Shown here one piece after another: positions 8,896 to 15,740 of a DNA stretch of 16,997 bases. This stretch comes from Acidimicrobiia bacterium (GTDB lineage Bacteria > Actinomycetota > Acidimicrobiia > Acidimicrobiales > JACDCH01): NCBI GenBank assembly GCA_013694495.1, contig JACDCH010000117.1, positions 1 through 16,997 of the forward strand. Direction: 5' to 3'. Both the position numbers and the translations under genes were made by a program. Under the pieces are notes generated by a model that worked only from the letters and a program-made list of their open reading frames with translations, was not told the DNA's origin and made no database searches. Position 1 is the stretch's first letter. Each line of letters begins with the position of its first letter.

Positions 8896-9000
8896 CGATG
8901 CCCCCGTTCGGTCGGCCGTGCGGGCCGGTCTGTATGTGTAGAGTACACCTATCGCTCGCGCCATGGCGTACGCGCCGGCGTGGGCCCCAGGGGGTGCGAG
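8896..9000. promoter_or_regulatory. Divergent promoter region between hhyS and the regulator genes, with inverted repeat
   Basis: This 105-base spacer separates the leftward hydrogenase operon from the rightward regulator/maturation operon, so both promoters should be here. It contains the only AT-richer patch nearby (8931-8952). Inside it, GTGTA-GAG-TACAC (8936-8948) is an inverted repeat with 5-base arms and a 3-base spacer, a shape typical of winged-helix operators. Possible -10-like hexamers overlap it on both strands (TAGAGT on plus; TACACA or TACAGA on minus), but no convincing -35 could be fixed. The natural binders are the two winged-helix proteins encoded immediately to the right. 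The rightward start at 9001 has AGGGGG upstream. Confidence 0.6.
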
Positions 9001-9387
9001 ATGTTCGAACCGAGCGAGCCGAGATCAGAGGCGATGCGCACGTTGTACTGGCGCAGCGAGATCCTCCAGGTCATGTATTGGCTGCGGGGAGAAGGGTTCG
9101 GCGACCTGCTGGATCCGCCGCTGCTCGAGCGCTTCCTCGGCGTCGACGCCGACATCGGCGTCACCTACCTGGACCGCCTCGTCGACGACGGTTACGTCGT
9201 CCGCGACGGCGAGTGGTACGCCCTATCCGACAAGGGACTCGAGGAGGGCGCCCTCGAGTTCGCGTCGGCTTTCGACGACCTCACCCGGCCCACCCACGGC
9301 GAGTGCAGCGACGACTGCTGGTGCCATGCATCCGCAGACGAAGCCGCCGCCTGTGCTGATCAGCGAGGAGCACACAACCACCAGTGA
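9001..9387 (+). CDS. Winged-helix protein with Cys/His-rich C-terminal tail, 128 aa
   Basis: Residues 12-80 look like a winged helix: MRTLYWRSEILQVMYWLRGE, a recognition-type helix near GVDADIGVTYLDRLVDDGYV, and a wing VRDGEWYALSDKGLEEG. After a short helix comes the tail H99-G-E-C102-SDD-C106-W-C108-H109, then C118 and two more His (H125, H127). Four Cys and several His in 30 residues strongly suggest a metal or Fe-S site, so this may be a sensor of metal, redox state or oxygen. I do not recognise the family by name. The ATG at 9001 has AGGGGG upstream; M12 is a possible alternative. The stop overlaps the PadR gene as GTGA. Likely target: the operator in the adjacent divergent spacer (inference). 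Confidence 0.85.
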   Translation: MFEPSEPRSEAMRTLYWRSEILQVMYWLRGEGFGDLLDPPLLERFLGVDADIGVTYLDRLVDDGYVVRDGEWYALSDKGLEEGALEFASAFDDLTRPTHGECSDDCWCHASADEAAACADQRGAHNHQ

Positions 9388-9758
9388 GCGCACAAGAGAA
9401 CCTCGACGGCGGATCGGTTGGCCTGCCTCGGGCCTACCTCCGCCCGTGCCTCCTCCTCCTGCTGCTCGAAGGCGGCTCGCACGGCTACGAGCTCCTCGAG
9501 CAGGTGCGAGCCCTGGGCCTCGTCGGTGCCGACGCCGGCGGGCTCTACCGAACGTTGCGGGCCATGGAACGCGACGGACTGGTGTCCTCGTGGTGGGAGC
9601 CGTCCCAGTCCGGGCCGGCTCGGCGCACCTACGAGCTCACCGACGCCGGCACCGGAGATCTCGACCAATCGATGAAGGCCCTCGCCGAGACCCGTCGTCT
9701 GCTCGGCGAAGTCCTCGCACGCTACGACTGGCTCGCCCTCCGTCGCGAGACTCGATGA
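9384..9758 (+). CDS. PadR-family transcriptional regulator, 124 aa
   Basis: The sequence follows the PadR winged helix closely: an N-terminal hydrophobic helix (LRPCLLLLLLEGGSHGYELL), the recognition region GADAGGLYRTLRAMERDGLV, the wing SSWWEPSQSGPARRTYELTD, then a C-terminal helix for dimerisation (MKALAETRRLLGEVLARYDW). PadR proteins are usually repressors that release DNA on binding a small molecule. The GTG start at 9384 overlaps the previous stop and its own stop overlaps the next ATG (ATGA), so it is translated together with the Cys-rich winged-helix protein and the CooC-like ATPase. Control of the divergent hydrogenase operon is likely from position. The ligand cannot be guessed. Confidence 0.9.
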   Translation: MSAQENLDGGSVGLPRAYLRPCLLLLLLEGGSHGYELLEQVRALGLVGADAGGLYRTLRAMERDGLVSSWWEPSQSGPARRTYELTDAGTGDLDQSMKALAETRRLLGEVLARYDWLALRRETR

Positions 9759-10534
9759 GGCTCGCCCTCGCCGGGAAGGGCGGCTCGGGTAAGACGACCC
9801 TGTCGGCGACACTGGCCCGCCTCCAGGCACGCGCCGGGTTGGCCGTCGTCGTCATCGACGCCGACAGCAACCCGAACGTCTCGGTCGCCATGGGTCTCGA
9901 GGCCGTCGTCGGGCCGATGTCACTCCCGTACGAGCTCGTGTCTCGACGACCGACGGGGCCTCGCCTCACGGTGCCGGTCGACGAGGTTCTCTCGCGCCAC
10001 GGTGCGACGGGTCCGGACGGGATCCGGCTCGCTGTCATGGGCGCGCCTGATCACGCTGACGCCGGCTGCCTGTGCTCGGCGCATGCGGCGGTGAGTGCGT
10101 TGCTCGCTGATCTCGGAGAACGTCCCGACGTCCTCACCGTCGTCGACCTCGAGGGCTCCCCGGAGCACCTCAGCCGTGGCACCGCGCGCCACGCCGACCT
10201 GCTCCTCCTCGTCGCCGAGCCGTACTTCCGGTCGCTCGAAACCGTCCGCCGCCTCTCGGCGCTGGCCCGTCAACTGCCGATCCCGCAGGTGGCGGTCGTC
10301 GCCAACAAGGTGCGCTCGACGACCGACGCGGCGGCCATCCGCGACTTCGCCCGCGGCGAGGGCCTGGAAGTCCTGGGCGAGATCCCGTGGAGCACCGACG
10401 TCCTGGATGCCGACGCAGCCCGGACCCCGCTGCTCGACGCCGTCCCGGACAGCGGGGTCGTGCAGGCGATCAGGGCGCTGGCGCTCGCGCTGGACCGAGT
10501 CGGCGAGCCTTCGTCCGGACTGGCGGCAAGCTGA
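9755..10534 (+). CDS. CooC-like nickel-chaperone ATPase (MinD/Mrp-type P-loop), 259 aa
   Basis: The N-terminus MRLALAGKGGSGKTTLSATL is a deviant Walker A with the signature lysine of the SIMIBI/MinD class, followed by VVVIDADSNPN. C105-L-C107 in GCLCSAH matches the CXC pair with which CooC dimers bind nickel or zinc, and VVDLEGSPEHLSRGTARHAD with SLETVRRL and VANKVR are the CooC-type switch and base-recognition motifs. CooC drives ATP-dependent nickel insertion into carbon monoxide dehydrogenase. No CODH gene is in the window; here the gene is coupled on both sides (ATGA with padR, 1-base TGATG with hypC). I infer that it serves hydrogenase nickel insertion, perhaps in place of HypB, but a CODH elsewhere in the genome could be its client. 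Confidence 0.85.
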   Translation: MRLALAGKGGSGKTTLSATLARLQARAGLAVVVIDADSNPNVSVAMGLEAVVGPMSLPYELVSRRPTGPRLTVPVDEVLSRHGATGPDGIRLAVMGAPDHADAGCLCSAHAAVSALLADLGERPDVLTVVDLEGSPEHLSRGTARHADLLLLVAEPYFRSLETVRRLSALARQLPIPQVAVVANKVRSTTDAAAIRDFARGEGLEVLGEIPWSTDVLDADAARTPLLDAVPDSGVVQAIRALALALDRVGEPSSGLAAS

Positions 10535-10812
10535 TGTGCCTCGCGATCCCTGGCCAGCTCGTGGCGATCACCGACCCGACGAGCCTCTTCGCCACCGTCG
10601 AGGTCGCTGGCGTCCGGCGTGAGATCAACATCGGCCTCGTCGCCGGCGATGATGGTGGCATCGCGGTCGGCGACTGGGTTCTGATCCACGTCGGGTTCGC
10701 CATGGCAAAGATCGACGAGGCAGAAGCAGCCCACACCCTCGATCTGCTCCGGGAGTTCGACGATCTCTTCGACGACGAGGTGAACGACTTCCGGGAGAGC
10801 CGTCCCGGATGA
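10534..10812 (+). CDS. hypC: Hydrogenase maturation chaperone HypC, 92 aa
   Basis: HypC begins MCLAIPGQL with the essential Cys2 that, with HypD, holds the Fe(CN)2CO unit and later docks on the large-subunit precursor. The rest has the OB-like pattern of the family (VAGVRREINIGLV, VGDWVLIHVGFAMAKIDEAE). An acidic tail (about residues 72-92) follows the core. The ATG shares one base with the stop of the CooC-like gene (TGATG) and the stop overlaps the hypD start (ATGA), so HypC and HypD are made together. Confidence 0.95.
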   Translation: MCLAIPGQLVAITDPTSLFATVEVAGVRREINIGLVAGDDGGIAVGDWVLIHVGFAMAKIDEAEAAHTLDLLREFDDLFDDEVNDFRESRPG

Positions 10813-11954
10813 AGTTCGTCGACGAGTACCGCGATCCGGTCGCGGCCCGCGCCGTGCTCCGGGAGATCGAGCGCCTCGCAGGCAGTGAGCACCGAAAGTT
10901 CATGGAGGTGTGCGGCGGTCACACGCACGCCATCTACCGTCATGGGATCTCGCAGCTCCTTCCGGAGACGGTGGAGCTGGTACACGGACCGGGCTGCCCG
11001 GTGTGCGTCATCCCGATGGGCAGGGTCGACGACGCCATCGCAGTGGCGGAAACCCCTGGGGTCATCTTCACGACGTTCGGCGACATGCTGCGCGTGCCCG
11101 GGGGACGGGGCAACCTGCTCGAGAGCAAGGCCCGAGGGGCCGACGTGCGCATGGTCTACTCGCCGTTGGACGCGCTCCGGATCGCCATCGAGAACCCCGA
11201 CCGCGAGGTCGTGTTCTTCGCCGTCGGTTTCGAGACCACGGCGCCGTCGACGGCCATCACGCTCCTGCGGGCGCGTGAGGCGGGGGTCGCCAACTTCACG
11301 GTCTTCTGCAACCACGTCACGATCGTTCCACCCTTGAAGGCGATCCTCGAGTCGCCCGACGTCCGTCTGGACGGCTTCATCGGACCCGGCCACGTGTCCA
11401 CCGTCGTGGGCAACCGTCCGTACGCCTTCGTGCCAGCCCGCTACGGCAAGCCGCTCGTCACTGCCGGCTTCGAGCCGCTCGACGTGCTGCAGGCGGTTGC
11501 GATGTTGCTGCGGCAGCTGGCCGACGGTCGGTGCGAGGTCGAGAACCAGTACGCCAGGGTCGTCCGCGAGGAGGGCAACCCGCGAGCGTTGGCCGTGCTC
11601 GCAGAGGTGTTCGAGCTTCGTCCACACTTCGAGTGGCGCGGTCTCGGCTTCATCTCCCGGAGCGCGCTCAAGTTGCGAGCCGAGTTCAGTGCCTGGGACG
11701 CCGAGTTGCGGTACTCGGTGCCCGGCGTCCGGGTGGCCGACCCGAAGGCCTGCCAGTGCGGCGAGGTTCTCAAGGGCGTGCTCAAGCCGTGGGAGTGCAA
11801 GGTGTTCGGCACTTCCTGCACGCCGGAGACCCCCATCGGGACGTGCATGGTCTCGTCCGAGGGCGCCTGCGCCGCGTACTACAACTACGGCCGCCTGGGG
11901 ACAGGCACCCGCATCCCGGTCTCGATCGGGCGAGCGGCACTGAGACGCCGGTGA
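10809..11954 (+). CDS. hypD: Hydrogenase maturation protein HypD, 381 aa
   Basis: HypD is the Fe-S scaffold on which the Fe(CN)2CO moiety is built with HypC and HypE. Family motifs are intact: F-M-E-V-C35-GGHTHAI, the redox pair G-P-G-C63-P-V-C66, GFETTAPSTA, FIGPGHVSTVVG, and the C-terminal cluster-binding segment with Cys in ACQCGEV, KVFGTSC, GTC and EGAC. Length is normal. It starts at ATG 10809, overlapping hypC as ATGA. It is the last gene of this operon in the window: the usual next partner, hypE, does not follow, and sequence quality as coding DNA falls off right after the stop. Confidence 0.96.
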   Translation: MKFVDEYRDPVAARAVLREIERLAGSEHRKFMEVCGGHTHAIYRHGISQLLPETVELVHGPGCPVCVIPMGRVDDAIAVAETPGVIFTTFGDMLRVPGGRGNLLESKARGADVRMVYSPLDALRIAIENPDREVVFFAVGFETTAPSTAITLLRAREAGVANFTVFCNHVTIVPPLKAILESPDVRLDGFIGPGHVSTVVGNRPYAFVPARYGKPLVTAGFEPLDVLQAVAMLLRQLADGRCEVENQYARVVREEGNPRALAVLAEVFELRPHFEWRGLGFISRSALKLRAEFSAWDAELRYSVPGVRVADPKACQCGEVLKGVLKPWECKVFGTSCTPETPIGTCMVSSEGACAAYYNYGRLGTGTRIPVSIGRAALRRR

Positions 11955-11990
11955 GCAGCTTGGGGCGCCTCCGATGTAGTGGGCCGTCCT

Positions 11991-12023
11991 GGTTCCTCCC
12001 AACGTGGTGTACTGGAAGGAGCC
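11991..12023 (+). terminator. Imperfect hairpin downstream of hypD
   Basis: GGTTCCTCCC (11991-12000) can pair with GGAAGGAGCC (12014-12023) over a 13-base loop, with one mismatch and one G-U pair. It begins 36 bases after the hypD stop and could end transcription of the maturation operon. No T-run follows, so it may be only an RNA structure. Confidence 0.35.
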
Positions 12024-12093
12024 CCCTGTATGCCTCTGCGCCCGTCTTGATCGGGTCGCAACCCGTCGTGATCGTCGAGGCTCCGTTCGGCGG

Positions 12094-12937
12094 CTACATC
12101 TCGATGCCGGCGCTCGACGCCAGCCGCGCACGGCCGAGTGCAGCCCACGGCGTCGCGAGCGGCGCGCCGATCGCATCGGCGGCTCCCCGGGCGGCGTCGT
12201 CCAACAGGTCGGCGAGTGCCCGGGCAGCGACGACCACGGCGGTGGGCTCGACCGCCCCGGGGATAGGTCGCGGCGAGCCCGTCAGGGAGGTGGAACGGGG
12301 CGAAGTCGAGAAGGCTGACGAGCCCGAACGACGGGAACGGGATGCGCCGCCCTACGGCGTAGACCCGCAGCGCGTGTTGGCGGGCCTCACCGAGTCGTTC
12401 GACCGCCTCGAAGGGTGATCCTCGCTGGGCGTACTTGGCGACGTCGATCAGCGCTCACCACGCCAGCAGAAGCCACTCCCGAGCCTCCGCCGGCGAGGGA
12501 GGCTCCTCCACCGGCGGGCGCCACGGCTCGGCGAGACGACCGTCCTTGTCGACGACCGCCACCGCGCCGGTCGGGAGCCCGCTCCTGCGACTCGCCGGCA
12601 TCACCACGAGATCGAGCTGCACTCCGCCCTCGTAGATCGCTGCGCACCTCCGGGCGTCCGGTGACCATCCCGCCACGACATGGACCAACACATCGAGCGG
12701 CGTCCCCGCGGCTGCCACGACCAAACGAGCAAGATGCCCGAGCTGGTCCGACGCCACGCCATCGCCGTAACCCAGGGCGGCGTCGACGTCAGAGAGCACG
12801 TCCCCACGTCCCGCCGCGAGGGAGCAGCAGACCTCCAACCACCGCCACTCACCCGAACCCTCGGCGACCGCCTCGAGACGCGAGATCACCAGCGAGTGCG
12901 CCGGCAGGTTGGACCACGGCCACGCGTCAGCCTCCAT
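12094..12937 (-). pseudogene. Broken nucleotidyltransferase-type gene (in-frame stop plus frameshift)
   Basis: From ATG 12937 the first 160 residues read as the N-terminal part of a polymerase-beta-type nucleotidyltransferase, with the catalytic Asp pair in LSDVDAALGY and a core that ends REWLLLAW at TGA (12457-12455). The same frame then continues as clear protein, ALIDVAKYAQRGSPFEAVER and LRVYAVGRRIPFPSFGLVSL to LAATYP, after which the reading shifts at the CCCCGGGG run (about 12254-12264) into PGAVEPTAVVVAARALADLL and on to a stop at 12096-12094. Joined, about 280 residues, like aminoglycoside-nucleotidyltransferase-type proteins of actinobacteria. The gene is therefore inactivated, or this stretch contains sequence errors. 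The true start may lie upstream of 12937; the frame stays open there. Confidence 0.7.
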
Positions 12938-13129
12938 CGGCGACAGCCTGGCCTCTCCTGGCGATCCTGGCGAGGATCGGGACGCCGCGTCACGCCGACT
13001 GACCGAGCGTCAGGCGGAAATCGTCTCCAGCGCAGAGGACTCGTGGTTCACGAACGTCGCATCGATCACCAAGGTCGTCGTCAGCGAACCCATCCACGAT
13101 CAGAGCCCGGGTACCGGGAAGCCGTAAGG
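12938..13129. other. Intergenic stretch without a supported gene
   Basis: No convincing gene on either strand. The minus strand contains a 27-codon ORF (13010-13093) reading MGSLTTTLVIDATFVNHESS, which may be a leftover of a coding sequence but is too short to name. No repeat or promoter motif was recognised. Confidence 0.5.
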
Positions 13130-13261
13130 GTGCCGGTCGAGTTCGACCTCGAGCAGCGTGAAACGGTGTTGATGTCGAATGGCCACACCGTCTGGGGCTA
13201 CCTCCTCGCCCGGAACAGCGACGGCGAGCCCTGGCTCATCGACGACCAGGGCGCTGGGTAG
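13130..13261 (+). CDS. Small unknown ORF or C-terminal gene remnant, 43 aa
   Basis: Reads VPVEFDLEQRETVLMSNGHT and then VWGYLLARNSDGEPWLIDDQ, GAG, stop. The composition and the ordered strand pattern look like true protein, unlike the surrounding frames. The GTG at 13130 is only a nominal start with no good ribosome site; the frame is open upstream but reads as non-protein. It may be the end of a larger gene lost by the same decay seen in its neighbours. Function unknown. Confidence 0.4.
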   Translation: MPVEFDLEQRETVLMSNGHTVWGYLLARNSDGEPWLIDDQGAG

Positions 13262-13303
13262 CCGTCTGTCGCCCGGACCGCCGGGCGCGTCCCGTCATGA
13301 CCG

Positions 13304-13685
13304 CTACCCGAGTCGTTGCCCGGCGACCATCCCGTCGCCGAACACCCTGCCGATCTGCACACCAGCATTGCGGCGAACGGGGGCGACCTCGCTCCCGAGG
13401 CGGGCTGGTTCGCGGCTTCATCCTCGAAGGTGACGTCGATGCCGTAGTTCGACCGCTCGGGCGAGTCGTTCGTGGACCTCGAGATTCGCTGACATGAACC
13501 CCGTCGTCGGGTCAGTGACGCACTCGACCACGTGACGTCGTCTTGTGACTCCTGCTCGGTTTCGTCCTGCTCACGCTCGTTCTCCTCGATGTTCTCGCCG
13601 ACCTCGTTGGCGACGCCTCGCACGCCCCGATCCCGAGGAGGCCAAGGACGCCGAGAGCGATGACAGCCGTGAGGCAGCCGGACAT
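13304..13685 (-). pseudogene. Frameshifted small membrane-anchored protein gene
   Basis: The ATG at 13685 has a strong AGGAGGGG ribosome site and begins MSGCLTAVIALGVLGLLGIG, a membrane or lipoprotein-like segment (residues 4-20). The coding sense then jumps between frames: to VANEVGENIEENEREQDETE (charged coiled linker), then to VECVTDPTTGFMSANLEV in a second frame, back to TNDSPERSNYGIDVTFEDEA, and finally SEVAPVRRNAGVQIGRVFGD to a TAG at 13306-13304. Put together this is about 126 residues: a membrane segment, an acidic linker and a beta-sandwich domain of the kind common in actinobacterial small surface proteins. Three or more frame changes within 400 bases mean a pseudogene, or a poorly determined sequence. 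Confidence 0.6.
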
Positions 13686-13714
13686 CCCCTCCTGCGGCGG
13701 CGGCCCCCGGGTTC

Positions 13715-13729
13715 CGGTTTCCGAAACCG
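13715..13729. promoter_or_regulatory. Perfect 15-base palindrome in a divergent intergenic region
   Basis: CGGTTTC-C-GAAACCG has 7-base arms around a single central base. It sits between the start codon at 13685 (minus) and that at 13770 (plus), 40 bases upstream of the PHP-domain gene, where an operator would be expected. The regulator is unknown. Confidence 0.5.
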
Positions 13730-13769
13730 ACTCCGGGCGCCTTCCCGGACCGGCGCGTAGGGTCACACC

Positions 13770-15359
13770 GTGCACCGTCGGGAACTGCTCCGCGGCGGCG
13801 CCGCGGCGGGAGCGCTCCTCGCGTTGCGCCCGCCGGACGCCTTCGCCCGCTCGTTCCTGCGCACGGCCACCGGCGGGGCAACGAGCCGGGCCAGCCGGTT
13901 GTTCCCCGACGACGGGCTGCGACTCGCCCACGCCGACCTCCACAACCACACGCTGCTCAGCGACGGCGCCGGGCGGGCCGACGAGGCGTTCGCCCAGCTG
14001 CGGGCCGCCGGCCTCGACGTCGCGTCGCTCACCGATCATGCCGTGTTCGGCTCGGTGCTGCAGGACTCCCTGTGCGACGGCTGCAGCGCGGCCTCCGGTA
14101 TCGACGAGGCGGGTTGGTCGACGCTCGCGGCAGTGGCCGATGCCGCCAACGCTGCCGACAGCTTCGTCGCCATCCGCGGGTTCGAGTGGACGACGCCGCA
14201 CCTCGGGCACGTGAACGTGTGGTTCAGCGAGCAGTGGATCGACCCGCTGAACACCGGGAGCCTGGCCGGGCCCGAGGCGCCGATCGAGTACGCCCGAGAG
14301 TTCGTCCCCCTCGAGCCGAGTGTCGTCGCCGCCCTCCAACCGGTCTTCCAGGCGTTGCCCACGCGGACCTCGATCGACGGCCTCTACGACTGGTTGTCGC
14401 GGCCGCCGGCGGGCACCGGCTTCGGCGGGGGCGGGGCCGACGCGCTGGCCGGCTTCAACCACCCGAACGAGTACGGCAACTTCGAGGACTACCGGTTCTT
14501 CGGCCAGGTCGCCGACCGCATCGTGTCGGTCGAGCTGCTGAACCGGTTCGACGACTACCTGTACCGGGGCATCGCCGACGGCAAGGAGAGCCCGCTGAAC
14601 GGCGTGCTCAACGCTGGGTGGCGGGTCGGCGCCCTCGGCGTGACCGACGAGCACGGCGACCGCTTCGACGTCGAGGAAGGAAAGGGCCGAGCTGGGCTCT
14701 GGGTCCGCTCCCTGACCCGCGACGGCGTCCGCGAGGCCCTGGCGGCGCGGCGCTTCTACGCCACCCGCCTTGCCGGGCTGCGCCTCGACGCCACCGCCAG
14801 CGGGGCCCGCATGGGCAGCGACCTGCTGCACCGCAGCGGCCCCGTTGCCATCGCGATCGACGTCGACAAGGGCCCTGAGTGGTACGGCAAGCGCCTGATT
14901 GCCCAGGTGCTCACGGCCGGCCCTGCGGGCGGGCTCCCGACCGTCGCCCGCACCGAGGAGCTCGTCGTGCCCCGGCCCGATCAACCCGTGCCCACCTTCC
15001 AGGTCGACCTCGACGTCGACCAGAGCCCGTGGGCCGTGCTCCGCCTCACCGACCCCGACGCCCCCGCGCACCCGTCGGCGACGGGCGAGTTCGCAACCGC
15101 CGGGGACGTGGTGGCCTATGCCAGCCCATGGTTCCTCCGCCCGACCGCGATCGACGCCGTCACCGGCCCGGCACCCGTCGTCGCGCCGGCACCGGCCCCG
15201 CGACCTGTGGACCCGGCCACGGGTTCGACCCTGCCGGCGACGGGACTCGACGGGCCCGGCGTCGCCGCAGCCATCGCTGCTGCCGGCGCCGCCCTCGCCG
15301 CCCGTTGGCTGGCCCGGTCCCCGGGATCGCCCGACGGCCACCACCATCACGAGACCTGA
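13770..15359 (+). CDS. Secreted PHP-domain metallophosphoesterase with Tat-like signal and LPATG sorting motif, 529 aa
   Basis: Residues 1-26 form a twin-arginine signal (HRRELLRGGAAAGALLAL, cleavage likely after AFA). The catalytic domain is PHP type, CehA/McbA-like: H58 and H60 in ADLHNHTLLSDG, D65, D89-H90 in SLTDH, E139 in GFEW, H144/H147, H231 in GFNHPNEYG, and D293/H295 in GVTDEHGDR. These residues bind a cluster of two or three metal ions in the family. A beta-rich region (about 335-460) and a Pro/Ala linker follow, then L488-PATG, a hydrophobic helix (VAAAIAAAGAALAARWLAR) and the tail SPGSPDGHHHHET. The substrate is unknown. The GTG at 13770 is the start that keeps the signal peptide. 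Wall anchoring by sortase after Tat export is inferred. Confidence 0.85.
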   Translation: MHRRELLRGGAAAGALLALRPPDAFARSFLRTATGGATSRASRLFPDDGLRLAHADLHNHTLLSDGAGRADEAFAQLRAAGLDVASLTDHAVFGSVLQDSLCDGCSAASGIDEAGWSTLAAVADAANAADSFVAIRGFEWTTPHLGHVNVWFSEQWIDPLNTGSLAGPEAPIEYAREFVPLEPSVVAALQPVFQALPTRTSIDGLYDWLSRPPAGTGFGGGGADALAGFNHPNEYGNFEDYRFFGQVADRIVSVELLNRFDDYLYRGIADGKESPLNGVLNAGWRVGALGVTDEHGDRFDVEEGKGRAGLWVRSLTRDGVREALAARRFYATRLAGLRLDATASGARMGSDLLHRSGPVAIAIDVDKGPEWYGKRLIAQVLTAGPAGGLPTVARTEELVVPRPDQPVPTFQVDLDVDQSPWAVLRLTDPDAPAHPSATGEFATAGDVVAYASPWFLRPTAIDAVTGPAPVVAPAPAPRPVDPATGSTLPATGLDGPGVAAAIAAAGAALAARWLARSPGSPDGHHHHET

Positions 15360-15393
15360 CGCGCCGCGGATGAGTTGACCGATGCGCGGCGCG
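15360..15393 (+). terminator. GC-rich hairpin directly after the PHP gene
   Basis: CGCGCCGCG (15360-15368) pairs perfectly with CGCGGCGCG (15385-15393), a 9-base stem with a 16-base loop starting on the base after the TGA. There is no T-run; many actinobacterial terminators lack one. Confidence 0.55.
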
Positions 15394-15443
15394 GGGGGCG
15401 GCCCGAACGGCGGCGCCGGCGAGGCCCAACGAGCTCGACGTAG

Positions 15444-15740
15444 TTGGTGCGGTGCCGGCATCGAGTCTCGGCTGGTCAACCTGACGGCGACCGCCGAGAC
15501 CCGATCGACTACTTCACCGAGCGTGGGTACAAGGTGCGGATCACCGAGCGCGACCTGTACTCCGAGCACTTGATGAGAGGCGAGGCGGGACGAGCGTCCT
15601 TCGTTGTCGAAGGCCAGCTCTGCTTCTGCGTCGATCTCGCTCGAGGCGGCCAGACGGTAGCGTCCCGGTACTCCCACGGGGACTCCCCGGAAGCCGCCGT
15701 TGCTGCGGCCCGTCGTCGGTTCGGTAGCGAGCGGGGCTGA
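15444..15740 (+). CDS. Small unknown protein, up to 98 aa
   Basis: The convincing part begins near residue 19: DPIDYFTERGYKVRITERDL, YSEHLMRGEAGRASFVVEGQ, then a strand with Cys-Phe-Cys and a final helix DSPEAAVAAARRRFGSERG. This looks like a small alpha-beta domain. The 5' end is unsure: the frame opens at a TTG (15444) or GTG (15447), but the first 18 codons are Arg-rich and look non-coding, so the true start may be later or the gene may have lost its beginning. I do not recognise the family. It lies downstream of the PHP gene hairpin and is probably transcribed separately. Confidence 0.55.
   Translation: MVRCRHRVSAGQPDGDRRDPIDYFTERGYKVRITERDLYSEHLMRGEAGRASFVVEGQLCFCVDLARGGQTVASRYSHGDSPEAAVAAARRRFGSERG

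Noticed and set aside
8896..8964. In-frame ATG at 8964 as the hhyS start
   Set aside because: It would add 23 residues without homology-like character, put the inverted repeat and promoter inside the gene, and has no ribosome site; the ATG at 8895 has GGGGGC upstream.
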